DNA of 38,512 bases. Source: Methanoculleus chikugoensis. Lineage in GTDB: Archaea > Halobacteriota > Methanomicrobia > Methanomicrobiales > Methanoculleaceae. Numbering within the stretch: position 1 is the stretch's first letter; every line of letters starts with the position of its first letter. The stretch is from NCBI RefSeq assembly GCF_900095385.1, contig NZ_FMID01000064.1, forward strand, positions 1 to 38,512, read 5' to 3'. Positions 16,150 through 24,608 of the stretch are shown one piece after another. The position numbers and the translations under genes were made by a program. The notes under the pieces are model-generated. The model did no database searches. It was not told where the DNA came from and saw only the letters and a list, made by a program, of their open reading frames with translations.

Positions 16150-17846
16150 AGTTCCGCCTCCGTCTCGATGCACCGGCTCCGGGTCAGGTACTCGTCCTGC
16201 ACCGGGTAGTTCCTCATCCGGACGGTGTAGTAGCGGTCGAACTTCTCGATGAAGTCCGGATCCTTCCCCATATCGTAGTTCTCCGGAACCTTCGGCGCGA
16301 CCCAGAACGTGGCGTTGCTCCCGTGAACCAGGCACTCGCCGCGCCGGGCGACGACCCTGCCCCGCTTGATCGTATATTCGGTCTGGCTGAACCCGTCGAT
16401 CACCCTCTGGTACTCGGCCGAGGGATCGACCTCGTCGATCTTAAAAGGATAGATGGCGACGTCCGCATCGGCGCCCGGAGCCAGGTGCCCTTTCCCGAGA
16501 TCCTGGATCCCGAGCGCCCTTGTCTGGCCGGCCCGGGTCATCACCGCGATCTCATGCCAGTCGAGTTCGCGCTCGATCGCCGGGAGGGGCACCCGTGATT
16601 CGGTATCGGGATGGATCGTGGCGAACTCGGCGTCGCGGTACCGCTTACTCATCAGGAGGGCGATGATCTCCGGGTATTTGACGAACGGCGCACCGTTCGG
16701 GTTGTCCGTCGTGAGCAGGCACTGCCAGGGGCTCTTCGTCAGGAGCGCGAGTTCAAGCCCGATCGCCCACATGATCGAGTTGACCAGGTTCTTGCGCCGG
16801 TAGACGACCGGGATGATCCCCGAACCCGTCTCGAGTTCCACGTCGTGGTTGCTCCACTTGTCGTGGTGGAGGCGGTAGAGGTTGAACTCCATCGGCCCGT
16901 CGGCGGTCATCGTCGTCGTCCGGCCGAACATCACCTGCCCCATATCCATGACGATCTGGGGGCGCATGTTGACGAAATTCGCAATCGGCTCGCTCTTCGA
17001 GCAGAAATCCTTCCACCCCGACCCGCCGTAGGCATGGTACTGGACGTGGGTCGCATACAGCGTCTGCCTCTTCTTGTTCAGGTCCGGGATGAGGCCCATG
17101 GACCCGAGCGTGCAGGTGTAGTTCCCCGGGGTGCCCAGGTTGTTGCAGTGGAGGTGCACCGAGTGCGGGAGGTGCAGGAGTTCGTTCGCCTCCACGACCG
17201 ACCGGATGATCTCGGCCGGCGTCACCTCGAAGTAGGGCACCGGGTCGCGGATGCAGGAGACGTTCTTGCCCCACTGCCAGGCCTCGGTGCCGCCGGGGTT
17301 CGTGAGTTTGATGGCGAACCCCTTCACGGCCTTGAGCGTCCAGGCGATGATGGCGGCGACCCGTTTTGTGTCGCCGTCGCGGATCGCCTCCATGATCCCC
17401 CAGTTCCCGTCGAAGAGGGTGTTCGCCATCGTGTCCTGCAGCGGCGTGTAGGTGAACTCCTCGTGGGTGTGCCGGGCTTCGAGCGGCGCCATCGCGCCCT
17501 CGAGCAGGGTGGTGTAGCCCATCACACTGTAGCGGTAGCTGTTGCCGTAGGTGGTCGGGACGCTGTAGCCGGACGTGGCGTGCATCGCCCCCCGGCGGGG
17601 CGTTCTTCCCGCCCGCATATCCTCCGGGCTCATGTACCGCCCGAAGTTCACCTTCGTCCCGCAGATATGGGTGTGGGAATCGACCCCTCCCGGCATGGTG
17701 AGCATCCGGTGAGCGTCGACCACCTCGGCAGCATCGCTCACCTCCTCGACGATCTTCCCGTTGCGGATGGCGAGATCCATCACCTCGCCGTTGATCCCGC
17801 TGAGCGGATCGATCACGCAGGCGTTCTTCACCAGGAGTTCGGTCAT
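16146..17846 (-). CDS. fwdA: Formylmethanofuran dehydrogenase subunit A
   Basis: 566 residues, full length. This is the amidohydrolase-like subunit with a binuclear zinc centre; it condenses formate with methanofuran. H58-T-H60 ('PGGVDSHTHICGTKVNFGRY') provides the first metal ligands. 'GFAIKLTNPGG' holds the likely carboxylated Lys, and 'SVHLHCNNLG' and 'LLTTDNPNG' hold later His and Asp ligands. Family knowledge: formate made by FwdB travels through a tunnel to this site. The start overlaps the fwdB stop by 4 bases. Confidence 0.97.
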   Translation of the reverse strand: MTELLVKNACVIDPLSGINGEVMDLAIRNGKIVEEVSDAAEVVDAHRMLTMPGGVDSHTHICGTKVNFGRYMSPEDMRAGRTPRRGAMHATSGYSVPTTYGNSYRYSVMGYTTLLEGAMAPLEARHTHEEFTYTPLQDTMANTLFDGNWGIMEAIRDGDTKRVAAIIAWTLKAVKGFAIKLTNPGGTEAWQWGKNVSCIRDPVPYFEVTPAEIIRSVVEANELLHLPHSVHLHCNNLGTPGNYTCTLGSMGLIPDLNKKRQTLYATHVQYHAYGGSGWKDFCSKSEPIANFVNMRPQIVMDMGQVMFGRTTTMTADGPMEFNLYRLHHDKWSNHDVELETGSGIIPVVYRRKNLVNSIMWAIGLELALLTKSPWQCLLTTDNPNGAPFVKYPEIIALLMSKRYRDAEFATIHPDTESRVPLPAIERELDWHEIAVMTRAGQTRALGIQDLGKGHLAPGADADVAIYPFKIDEVDPSAEYQRVIDGFSQTEYTIKRGRVVARRGECLVHGSNATFWVAPKVPENYDMGKDPDFIEKFDRYYTVRMRNYPVQDEYLTRSRCIETEAEL

Positions 17847-19138
17847 GACCGTTGTGCCTCCTGCATCAGGGCGTACATCCGGGCGAGAACCTCATCGTCG
17901 GAGAGGTAGTCGGTCGAGAGGACTCTCCTCGTCCGGATCGGCACCCCGTCCATCCGGTAGGCGGTTCCTTCCGCGTCGATGCCGGTCACCGCGACCGGGA
18001 TCTGGACGTTGCAGAACGCGGTGGTGGCGTTCGGGTAGGGGTCGAGCTGGACGACCGGGATCTCGGCGAGGTGTTCGAGACACTTCCGCGGGAAGTGGGC
18101 GGCCGGGTCGCTCCCGACGATCAGCGCCGCGTCGCACTCCTTCCGGGCGAGGATGTCCACCGCCGTCGTCTCTCCCGGGTTGTAGAAGGCGATCCCCCGC
18201 GAGAAGTCGATCCCGAAGGGGTAGCCGGTCATCCAGGTGTTCACTTCGTTCGACCCGTAGACGTTGTAGTGGCCGCGCATCGCCGAGATGGTGAACTTCG
18301 TGTGCCGGTTCAGCTCCGATATGAGTTCGATGGCGTTCCTGATGTTCTTGTACTTCCCCTGCGTCATCGTGAGCCCGAGCCCGAAGTAGACCGCCCCGAA
18401 CTTCGCGGATTTGCAGAGGTTTGCCACCCGGATAAGCTGTTCGCGGGTGACGCCCGCGACCGTCCGCGGGATCGTATCCGTCTTCCCCTGGACGATCGCC
18501 CGGAGCGCCGAGAGCACCGCATAGTCCCCGCCGGGTTTAATCTGGACGAACTCGTCGGCGATGTTCGCGGTCTCGGTCTTCCGGACGTCGACGACGATCA
18601 CCTTCCGGTCGCGGAAGGCGTTCTCGAGGAAGAACCCTTCCGCGTAGCGGGTGTAACGCGAAAGGTGCCGCGGATGAGCGTCGATCGGGTTCGATCCCCA
18701 GTAGATGACGAGATCCGCCCGGTTCTTCACCACTCCGAGGGTGCATCCCGGGTGCCCGACCTCCTGGATAGCGAGGATCGAGGGGCCGTGGCAGACCGAG
18801 GAGGTGTTGTCGATGACGCCATGGATGAGTTCGGCCATATGCACCCCCACGCACTGCGCCTCCCCGTGGGTGCCGCTCCACCCATACAGGAGCGGCCGCT
18901 CGGCGGATAGAAGCATATCGGCGGCGTAGCGGATGGCGTCGTCGTAGGTGATATCCTTCCATTCGTTCCCGTCGCGCAGGATCGGGTTCTTCAGCCTCTT
19001 CTCGCCCATGAACTTCGTCGTCCCGAGCTCGCAGGCGTTCGTGACGGCGACCACCCGGTTCCCTTCGACCTCCACCTCGATGTCGTCGCAGAGGCATCCG
19101 CAGAACGGGCAGACCGCGTCCTTAACGATCATATGCAA
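17843..19138 (-). CDS. fwdB: Formylmethanofuran dehydrogenase subunit B (W/Mo catalytic subunit)
   Basis: 431 residues. The N-terminus 'VCPFCGCLCDDIEVEVEG' with C10, C13, C17 and C36 binds the [4Fe-4S] cluster. 'NTSSVCHGPS' places a Cys (C116) where some thermophiles use selenocysteine as metal ligand, so this is the non-seleno form. 'YWGSNPIDAHPRHLSRYTRY' and 'RGHYNVYGSNEVNTWMTGYPFG' contact the bis-pterin cofactor. It reduces CO2 to formate with low-potential ferredoxin electrons. Whether it carries tungsten or molybdenum cannot be told. GGGAGG sits 6 bases before the ATG at 19138, which decides between two nearby ATGs. It overlaps fwdD by 17 bases. Confidence 0.96.
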   Translation of the reverse strand: MHMIVKDAVCPFCGCLCDDIEVEVEGNRVVAVTNACELGTTKFMGEKRLKNPILRDGNEWKDITYDDAIRYAADMLLSAERPLLYGWSGTHGEAQCVGVHMAELIHGVIDNTSSVCHGPSILAIQEVGHPGCTLGVVKNRADLVIYWGSNPIDAHPRHLSRYTRYAEGFFLENAFRDRKVIVVDVRKTETANIADEFVQIKPGGDYAVLSALRAIVQGKTDTIPRTVAGVTREQLIRVANLCKSAKFGAVYFGLGLTMTQGKYKNIRNAIELISELNRHTKFTISAMRGHYNVYGSNEVNTWMTGYPFGIDFSRGIAFYNPGETTAVDILARKECDAALIVGSDPAAHFPRKCLEHLAEIPVVQLDPYPNATTAFCNVQIPVAVTGIDAEGTAYRMDGVPIRTRRVLSTDYLSDDEVLARMYALMQEAQRS

Positions 19139-19511
19139 GGCCTCCCAGGTCTTCCATCAGTTTGTGAACCAGTTTCGGCTCTTCGTCGGTCGGTTCGATC
19201 TCCACCACGTGGGACTTGAAGTCCGGCATCCCGGTGGAGCGGGTGCCGGCGGCGACGATGTGGTTTGCGTAGGGGCCGTAGGGGACGAAGACGGTGCCCA
19301 TCTCCACTTCCAGCGACGCCGCCGCCCGCATGACGACATCGCCGCACGGCCCGGTCACCCGGATCGCGTCTCCGTCGTCGAGCCCGAGTTCCATCATATC
19401 GAACTCGTGCATGAAGCAGGTCGAGGTCTCGGCCGCGTATTCGGGCGACGTCTTGTTCTCGACGGTCACGCCCTGGTTCACCGTCCTCCCGGTGATCATG
19501 AGGAAACTCAT
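19122..19511 (-). CDS. fwdD: Formylmethanofuran dehydrogenase subunit D
   Basis: 129 residues from an ATG that overlaps the ferredoxin stop (ATGA). 'MSFLMITGRTVNQGVTVENK' and 'LGLDDGDAIRVTGPCGDVVMRA' belong to the molybdopterin dinucleotide-binding fold, and 'VFVPYGPYANHIVAAGTRST' matches FwdD. With FwdB it completes the pterin pocket. In many molybdopterin enzymes the two are one chain, while in methanogens they are often split as here. An upstream frame extension to 20072 crosses the ferredoxin gene and is spurious. Confidence 0.95.
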   Translation of the reverse strand: MSFLMITGRTVNQGVTVENKTSPEYAAETSTCFMHEFDMMELGLDDGDAIRVTGPCGDVVMRAAASLEVEMGTVFVPYGPYANHIVAAGTRSTGMPDFKSHVVEIEPTDEEPKLVHKLMEDLGGLAYDR

Positions 19512-20116
19512 GTCTCCGCCTCCCCGATCTGCACTCCTTCCACCATCCGGGCGACCCGGATCGCGCGGTTGGGGCACTGGGTCTCGCAGGTCTTGCACCC
19601 CGTGCACTTCTCCTCGTGGAGGATCCGCACCCGGCCGCCCTCGACCCGCATGATCACCTCGTCGCTCGCGGACGTCCCGGACCCTGCAAGCTGCGGATCG
19701 ATCTCCCGGTTGACCGGGCAGGAGACGCAACAGTTTCCGCACCGCATGCAGAGGTTGTCGTCGACCTGGAGGTGATACCACGACCAGAACGCCGTCCCGT
19801 CGCGCCGGGTGACGTCGAGGATCCGGCCGCTCGAGAGAACGCCCTCGGGGCACGCCTCGACGCAGAGGCCGCACCGGATACAGTGGCCGGGGTAGATCTC
19901 CGGCTCCCACCCGTCCCTCGTGCGGAGAACCGCGATCGCATTGGGCGCGGGGCAGATCATCATGCAGGAGAGGCACGCCGTGCACTCGTTCCCCGTCAGG
20001 GCCGGATAGCCCTTGAAATAGGAGGGGGTCTCGAGCGGCGCGGTCTTCGCGAAGAAGAACTTCCGGATCCATTCCGGCCGGAGGAACTCCCGCACGTAGT
20101 AGACGATCGATCGCAT
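19508..20116 (-). CDS. Four-cluster [4Fe-4S] ferredoxin linking Eha hydrogenase and formylmethanofuran dehydrogenase
   Basis: 202 residues with four C-x2-C-x2-C-x3-C type motifs: C45/48/51/55, C79/82/85/89, C113/116/119/123 and C161/164/167/171. The first 90 residues ('MRSIVYYVREFLRPEWIRKF' and then two clusters) resemble the NuoI/MbhN electron-transfer subunit of group 4 hydrogenases. The second half resembles FwdF/FwdG-type ferredoxin repeats. It starts 4 bases after ehaO and overlaps fwdD by 4, exactly at the junction of the two gene sets, so it is a good candidate for the electron wire between them (inference). It corresponds in position to EhaP, but I do not assign that symbol. Confidence 0.88.
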   Translation of the reverse strand: MRSIVYYVREFLRPEWIRKFFFAKTAPLETPSYFKGYPALTGNECTACLSCMMICPAPNAIAVLRTRDGWEPEIYPGHCIRCGLCVEACPEGVLSSGRILDVTRRDGTAFWSWYHLQVDDNLCMRCGNCCVSCPVNREIDPQLAGSGTSASDEVIMRVEGGRVRILHEEKCTGCKTCETQCPNRAIRVARMVEGVQIGEAET

Positions 20117-20120
20117 CTCT

Positions 20121-21209
20121 TCACCTCTCGTTGCACGCGATGCAGGGGTCGCTGCTGATGAACGTCGACGTCACGTCGGCAATCGACGCGGCGTCCTTGA
20201 TCATCGCGTGGGCGCAGGCCTCGATGTTCATGATCGACGGCGTCCGAATCGCGATATCGACCACCCTGCCGTAGTCGTCGGTCCGGATGGTGTAGGTCAG
20301 CTCGCCCCGGGGGGCTTCACCGGCATACGACGTCTCGCCCGCCTTGCAGAACCCGCCGCCCCGGATGGGGCCTTCGGGGAGGGTGTCGATGCACTTCCTT
20401 ATCAGGTCGATGCTCTGGAAGACCTCCTGGAACCGGACCATCACCCGGGCGAAGTTGTCGCCCTCCGTCCGGGTGATCTGGGTAAACCCGAGCTCGCGGT
20501 AGGTCGGGTGGTGGAGGCGGAGATCGCAGTCCTCGACCCCGCTCGCCCGGGCGGTGGGGCCGACGGTGTGGGCGCGGATCGCGTCTTCCCGGCTCATGAA
20601 CCCGATCCCCTTGCTCCTGAGCGCGATCAGCGGGCCGGTCTCGAAGATCCGGACGTGCCGCTTCATCTCCTCCTCCACCTCGCGGAGATCGGCGAGCATC
20701 GCCGCAGCGTCCTCGGGGAGGAGGTCGAACCGGACGCCGCCCGGGATCATGTAGGCGGTGTTGATCCGCGAGCCCGTGAGCCGCTCCAGGTTGTCGAGCA
20801 CCGTCTCCCGGGTATTCAGGAGGTACATCGCGAGCGTCTCGTGCTCGATCGTGTAGCAGTAGGAGAAGTTTGCGAGGATGTGGCTTGCTATCCGGTCGAG
20901 TTCGTTCGCGACGACCCGGAGGTAGGCCGCCCGCGGCGGGACGGCGATATCGCTGATCTTCTCCATCGTCTCGATGAAGACCATGTTGTGGATGACCGAG
21001 CAGATGCCGCAGACCCGTTCGGCAAGGAACATCACCTCCTGCCAGGGGCGGCCCTGCATGATCCGCTCGATCCCCTTCTTCATGTAGCCGAGCTCGACCT
21101 CGGCGCGGAGCACCCGCTCGCCCGCCGTCTCGCACTTGAGGCGGACGGGCTCCTTCCAGCAGGGGTGCATCGGGCCGAGCGGGATGGAGACGTCGACAGT
21201 CTTCTTCAT
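20121..21209 (-). CDS. ehaO: Energy-converting hydrogenase Eha large subunit
   Basis: 362 residues from the ATG at 21209. Both nickel-iron ligand pairs are present: C67-G-I-C70 ('AERVCGICSVIHN') and C356-I-A-C359 ('SSDPCIACNER'), so this is a true [NiFe] hydrogenase and not a complex I-like descendant. 'GPMHPCWKEPVRL' and 'ELGYMKKGIERIMQ' match group 4 enzymes. The chain ends three residues after the last Cys, leaving no C-terminal extension for a maturation protease. It oxidises H2 at the cytoplasmic face and drives ferredoxin reduction with the ion gradient. It overlaps ehaN by 4 bases. Confidence 0.93.
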   Translation of the reverse strand: MKKTVDVSIPLGPMHPCWKEPVRLKCETAGERVLRAEVELGYMKKGIERIMQGRPWQEVMFLAERVCGICSVIHNMVFIETMEKISDIAVPPRAAYLRVVANELDRIASHILANFSYCYTIEHETLAMYLLNTRETVLDNLERLTGSRINTAYMIPGGVRFDLLPEDAAAMLADLREVEEEMKRHVRIFETGPLIALRSKGIGFMSREDAIRAHTVGPTARASGVEDCDLRLHHPTYRELGFTQITRTEGDNFARVMVRFQEVFQSIDLIRKCIDTLPEGPIRGGGFCKAGETSYAGEAPRGELTYTIRTDDYGRVVDIAIRTPSIMNIEACAHAMIKDAASIADVTSTFISSDPCIACNER

Positions 21210-21661
21210 GGCTGTTTCTCCTCGTAATCCTTGAATATCAACGGCGCGACCGAGAGTATGGCGTTCAATATCTCCGTAGGGCGGGGCGGGCAGCCCGGCA
21301 CCTGTGCGGCTATCGGTATGTACTTCTCGACGGGTGGGCTCGTCAAGGTACCTCTCCGGGCATAGACACATCCTGATATAGGGCAGTTCCCGATGGCAAC
21401 GGCCACTTTCGGCTCCGGGATCTTATCCCAGATCTCGCGGAGCTTGTCCACCCACTGGGGGGTGACGGAGCCGATCACCAGGAGGACGTCGGCCTCCCGG
21501 GGGTTGTTGTGGACGTAGATCCCGTACTGCTCGATGTCGTAGCGCGGCGCGAGGCAGGCGAGCACCTCGATGTCGCAGCCGTTGCACGACCCGACGTCGA
21601 CGTAACTGACGTGGATCGACCGCGAGCGGACGGTGTTCTTGATTTTCTGGAGGATGCTCAT
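21206..21661 (-). CDS. ehaN: Energy-converting hydrogenase Eha small subunit
   Basis: 151 residues, NuoB-like. The ligands of the proximal [4Fe-4S] cluster are C26 and C29 ('VGSCNGCDIEVLA'), C93 ('AIGNCPISGCVY') and C124 ('VPGCPPRPTEILNAIL'). It passes electrons from the NiFe site of ehaO to the ferredoxin subunit. It overlaps ehaO and ehaM by 4 bases each. The short length is typical for group 4 small subunits. Confidence 0.93.
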   Translation of the reverse strand: MSILQKIKNTVRSRSIHVSYVDVGSCNGCDIEVLACLAPRYDIEQYGIYVHNNPREADVLLVIGSVTPQWVDKLREIWDKIPEPKVAVAIGNCPISGCVYARRGTLTSPPVEKYIPIAAQVPGCPPRPTEILNAILSVAPLIFKDYEEKQP

Positions 21662-22041
21662 GAGAGGATCGCCTCCCGGATTCGCGCTCTTCCTCTCGCG
21701 ATCGCCTCTTCAAAGGGTATCTCCTGTGTCATCGCTTGTGTGTCCGTGTAGATTGTCTGCATCGTTTCCGTATCCACGAGGGGGATGAACCGGGTGAAGA
21801 GTTCGTAGCCGAGTTCTTCCGCCACCGGGTCGCCGTCGTTCGCGTGCCGCTGCCCCATCTGCCACCGGGATTCGAGGTTCTCGAGCAGGGACATGTCGAA
21901 CCGCCGGATCAGCATCATCCGGAGTTTGGCATCGCTCATCCCGAGGCGCTCTGCGATCGCACGGACGGTCTCATCGTGTTTCGTGCTCGTCAGGATGGTG
22001 TATTTCATCTGCCGGAGGTCTTTTTCGTAGAGGAACTTCAC
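21658..22041 (-). CDS. ehaM: Eha subunit M (DUF1959 family)
   Basis: 127 residues, soluble, no metal motif. 'MKFLYEKDLRQMKYTILTST' and 'ERLGMSDAKLRMMLIRRFDM' look like the DUF1959 family, which in methanogens occurs only inside eha operons. Its position directly before the small subunit is that of ehaM. The role is unknown, possibly assembly. Both neighbours overlap by 4 bases. Confidence 0.82.
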   Translation of the reverse strand: MKFLYEKDLRQMKYTILTSTKHDETVRAIAERLGMSDAKLRMMLIRRFDMSLLENLESRWQMGQRHANDGDPVAEELGYELFTRFIPLVDTETMQTIYTDTQAMTQEIPFEEAIARGRARIREAILS

Positions 22042-22289
22042 GCGAGCACCCCCAGTGCGTGTGCCGCCGCGTAGGCGAGGAACCCGAGCACCATCACCCA
22101 GAGCAGCGTCATCTCGGAGCGTTTCAGGGTGAGTTCGTCGTGCATCCAGGTGAGGGCCGTGACGGCGGCGAGCAGGACGACGCCTGCGATCGCCTGGCCG
22201 GCCACGCCCCAGTTCCGGGCTGCCTGGGCGAGGAATACCACGACGTAGAAGGCCGCTCCCGCGGTGATCAGGAGCCGGAGCATGCTCAT
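22038..22289 (-). CDS. ehaL: Eha subunit L, small membrane protein (DUF2104-like)
   Basis: 83 residues with three predicted helices ('LLITAGAAFYVVVFLAQAA', 'AIAGVVLLAAVTALTWM', 'LLWVMVLGFLAYAAAHALG'). By size and place, between the NuoH-like subunit and ehaM, it corresponds to ehaL. An ehaK gene, which stands between J and L in Methanobacteriales, is absent: ehaJ and this gene overlap by 4 bases. Confidence 0.72.
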   Translation of the reverse strand: MSMLRLLITAGAAFYVVVFLAQAARNWGVAGQAIAGVVLLAAVTALTWMHDELTLKRSEMTLLWVMVLGFLAYAAAHALGVLA

Positions 22290-23131
22290 CCCATCACCAC
22301 CCCGAGGATGACGATGTAGATGATGAGCGCGCCCGTCACCAGGCTCTGTATCGTCACGGTGTCGTAGGGCGAGAGCATGGGGGTGACTGCGCAGACGAAC
22401 GAGAGCGATACGAGGACGATGAGCATCGCGAGCAGCGCCAGCCAGAGCGGCAGCGAGCCGATGAAGATGAGGACGAACGCATAGAGGAGGACGTAGGTCT
22501 TGAGGGCGTACGCCACCTCGAGCCCGGCGCGCCAGACCCCGAAGTGCTCGGTCATGTTCCCGCTCACGATCTCCTTCGCCTCGATGATCGAGAAGGGGCC
22601 GTAATGCATCTTGGAGAGGATCACGAGGTACATCGCCACGGCCGCCGGGAACGCGATGATGAGGAGCGGGCCGTTCACCTCCTGGTAGGCCGTGATATCC
22701 GCGATCGAGAGCGAGCGGGTGAAGAAGTAGATCGCGACGACGGTGACGAGGAGCGGCAGCTCCGACGCCGCCGATATGACCGACCGGATAGCCCCGAACT
22801 TCGTGTAGGGCGAGCCCGTCGAGAGCCCCATCCCGTGCTCCACGATCTTGTGGAGGAGATAGACCGCGAAGAGGAGCAGGATGCTTCCTCCCGAGAGGAG
22901 GATGAAGAGGGCTCCGCTCCAGATGGCGATGGCGACGAAGACGATCCCCACAAAGAGCGTCTGGCTGGCCGTCTTCGGGATCCAGGTCTCCTTGAAGGAG
23001 AACTTCAGGGTGTGCAGGATCTCCTGCCAGATCGGCGGTCCGGGGCGTCCCTGGACTCTCGCGATGACTTTCCGGTGGATGCCGTGGAAGAGCAGGCCGA
23101 TGAAGGTGGCAAAGAGCAGGTATTCGATCAT
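22286..23131 (-). CDS. ehaJ: Eha subunit J, NuoH/HycD-like membrane subunit
   Basis: 281 residues, about 8 helices. The cytoplasmic loops are NuoH-like: 'RKVIARVQGRPGPPIWQEIL' (R-x-Q-x-R-x-G-P), 'GLSTGSPYTKFGAIRSVISA' and 'GPFSIIEAKEIVSGNMTEHFG' (E-A-x-x-E-x-V-x-G). In group 4 hydrogenases and complex I this subunit docks the peripheral arm and joins electron flow to ion movement. It starts 1 base after ehaI. Confidence 0.92.
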   Translation of the reverse strand: MIEYLLFATFIGLLFHGIHRKVIARVQGRPGPPIWQEILHTLKFSFKETWIPKTASQTLFVGIVFVAIAIWSGALFILLSGGSILLLFAVYLLHKIVEHGMGLSTGSPYTKFGAIRSVISAASELPLLVTVVAIYFFTRSLSIADITAYQEVNGPLLIIAFPAAVAMYLVILSKMHYGPFSIIEAKEIVSGNMTEHFGVWRAGLEVAYALKTYVLLYAFVLIFIGSLPLWLALLAMLIVLVSLSFVCAVTPMLSPYDTVTIQSLVTGALIIYIVILGVVMG

Positions 23132-23132
23132 G

Positions 23133-23336
23133 TCAGTATCCTATGAACGGGATATCTTCTTCTCCGGATTTTGCGTTCCACCACAGTGCGATGAAGATGA
23201 CGAAAGCCGGGAACGCGACGACCGCGACGAGCTCCGCGGCAATGACCGGGAGGTAGCCGAGAGCGGCAAGGAGCCCGGCCGCCGCCGCGATAACGCCCGC
23301 GGCAAGCCCGACAATCAGTGCAGTCCGTTTCTTCAT
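23133..23336 (-). CDS. ehaI: Eha subunit I, small membrane protein
   Basis: 67 residues from an ATG ('MKKRTALIVGLAAGVIAAAA') with two helices and a polar tail ending 'DIPFIGY'. No catalytic motif. Its place between the NuoN-like subunit H and the NuoH-like subunit J, and its size, match ehaI. The frame extends upstream into ehaH, but only the part from 23336 is likely real. Confidence 0.65.
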   Translation of the reverse strand: MKKRTALIVGLAAGVIAAAAGLLAALGYLPVIAAELVAVVAFPAFVIFIALWWNAKSGEEDIPFIGY

Positions 23337-23341
23337 GGCAA

Positions 23342-24010
23342 TCACATCGATATGACGATCTCCATTACGCGCAGGAAGAGGAGGAGCGAGCTGACGTGGA
23401 CCATCAGGATGAACGGCGCCCCCTGCGCTCTCGTGATCTCCGCCTTTGCAATGTAGAACGGCGCCATGCCCTCCCCCATGACGCCGAGGACCAGGAACGC
23501 CTTCGCGATGAGGGGGACCGCCACCGCGGCGGTGAAGAGTTCCCACATGCTCAGCGTGCCGGTGCTGGAAAGGACGATCGCCGCGCCGCCGAAGAGCGGG
23601 ACGGTGGCGAGCATCGCGACGATCCCGTACTGGAACGCGGCGTTCAGGACGTGCCGGTTCCGGTAGGCCGCGACGATGCCGATGTTCGTGATCCCTATCA
23701 TCGAGGCGAAGAGGGTGAAGTTGAAGACGTCCCCGGTCACCATCGCCCCGAGCGTGGCGAGCCCGCAGGCGATTGCCATGAACCGCTGGAACCGCAGGAG
23801 GTCAGGCTCGACCTCCTTCGTGTAGTAGGCGTCGCCGCCGAACGCGATGTCCACCTGCCGCTCCGGGCGGCTCACGATGACGAGAACCGTGAAGAGGAGG
23901 GCGAAGGCGAAGAGAACCGCCGTGTAGGGACTGAAGTAGGCGACGATGTCGCCGAACTCCAGCACGAAGAGTTCCGGCCCGCCGATCTGGGGGTTCGGGA
24001 GGTTAAACAT
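23342..24010 (-). CDS. ehaH: Eha subunit H, NuoN/antiporter-related membrane subunit
   Basis: 222 residues from the ATG at 24010; a TTG at 24040 is an alternative, but GGTGGT precedes the ATG. About 6 helices. 'MVTGDVFNFTLFASMIGITN' and 'VAVPLIAKAFLVLGVMGEGMAPFYIAKAE' resemble the central helices of NuoN/Mrp-type ion-channel subunits, with a membrane Lys in 'LIAKAFLV'. It is a plausible site of ion translocation. It overlaps ehaG by 8 bases. Confidence 0.83.
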   Translation of the reverse strand: MFNLPNPQIGGPELFVLEFGDIVAYFSPYTAVLFAFALLFTVLVIVSRPERQVDIAFGGDAYYTKEVEPDLLRFQRFMAIACGLATLGAMVTGDVFNFTLFASMIGITNIGIVAAYRNRHVLNAAFQYGIVAMLATVPLFGGAAIVLSSTGTLSMWELFTAAVAVPLIAKAFLVLGVMGEGMAPFYIAKAEITRAQGAPFILMVHVSSLLLFLRVMEIVISM

Positions 24011-24608
24011 CCGGACCACCCCGCCGCATCGTCCCGACAAGGGACATCTTCGCCATCACTTTGACGAGGATCGCGCCTCCCGCCATCATCACCCCGAAGA
24101 ACCAGTACTGCGGGAGGAACATGAAGATGAAGAACGCCGCGATCCAGATCGCCCACGCGTAGCCGCTCACGGTCTCGATCAGTTCGAACTGCTCGGCGTG
24201 CCCCCGGCACATGAAGTAGAAGACCACGCCGACCGCGGCGATGGCTCCGCCGGTGAACCCCGAGAGGAAGACGCCGTAGGCGACCAGGACCAGCGCGAGG
24301 ATGCCGGGGGCACTGTCCATCACCTCGATCCGGAACGCCGGTCCCGTCGGTTCCCGGAGCCCTTCTTTCGCGATGTAGACCTCCGAGACGGCCAGCAGTT
24401 CGGATATCCCGACGACGAGCCCCGGGAGGATGAGCGCCTCGGCAAGGTCGGTGGCGACGAGCGCGATCAGGACGAGCCCGATCACCTCCGCGAGGTCGGT
24501 GAGGAGGATCCGGTGCAGGTCGTCCTTCTCCCGGACGAGGGCGGTAAACCCGATGATGATCGCAGCCGCGACGACGATGAGGCCGACCGGGTAGGCGAGT
24601 TCCATCAT
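24003..24608 (-). CDS. ehaG: Eha subunit G (DUF2105-like membrane protein)
   Basis: 201 residues, about 6 helices. 'ALVREKDDLHRILLTDLAEV' and 'GISELLAVSEVYIAKEGLRE' are conserved-looking charged segments, and 'FFIFMFLPQYWFFGVMMAGG' is the last helix pair. AGGAGG stands 5 bases before the first of two adjacent ATGs. By order it is EhaG; the function within the membrane arm is unknown. Confidence 0.78.
   Translation of the reverse strand: MMELAYPVGLIVVAAAIIIGFTALVREKDDLHRILLTDLAEVIGLVLIALVATDLAEALILPGLVVGISELLAVSEVYIAKEGLREPTGPAFRIEVMDSAPGILALVLVAYGVFLSGFTGGAIAAVGVVFYFMCRGHAEQFELIETVSGYAWAIWIAAFFIFMFLPQYWFFGVMMAGGAILVKVMAKMSLVGTMRRGGPDV

Noticed and set aside
16150-16335. N-terminal extension of fwdC
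   Set aside because: It lies inside fwdA out of frame. The ATG at 16149 with its ATGA overlap is the family start.
18780-18800. Selenocysteine in FwdB
   Set aside because: The metal-ligand codon in NTSSVCHGPS is a normal Cys codon and the frame has no internal TGA.
19512-20072. Long N-terminal extension of fwdD
   Set aside because: It reads through the ferredoxin gene in another frame. FwdD begins with MSFLMITGRTVNQG at 19511.
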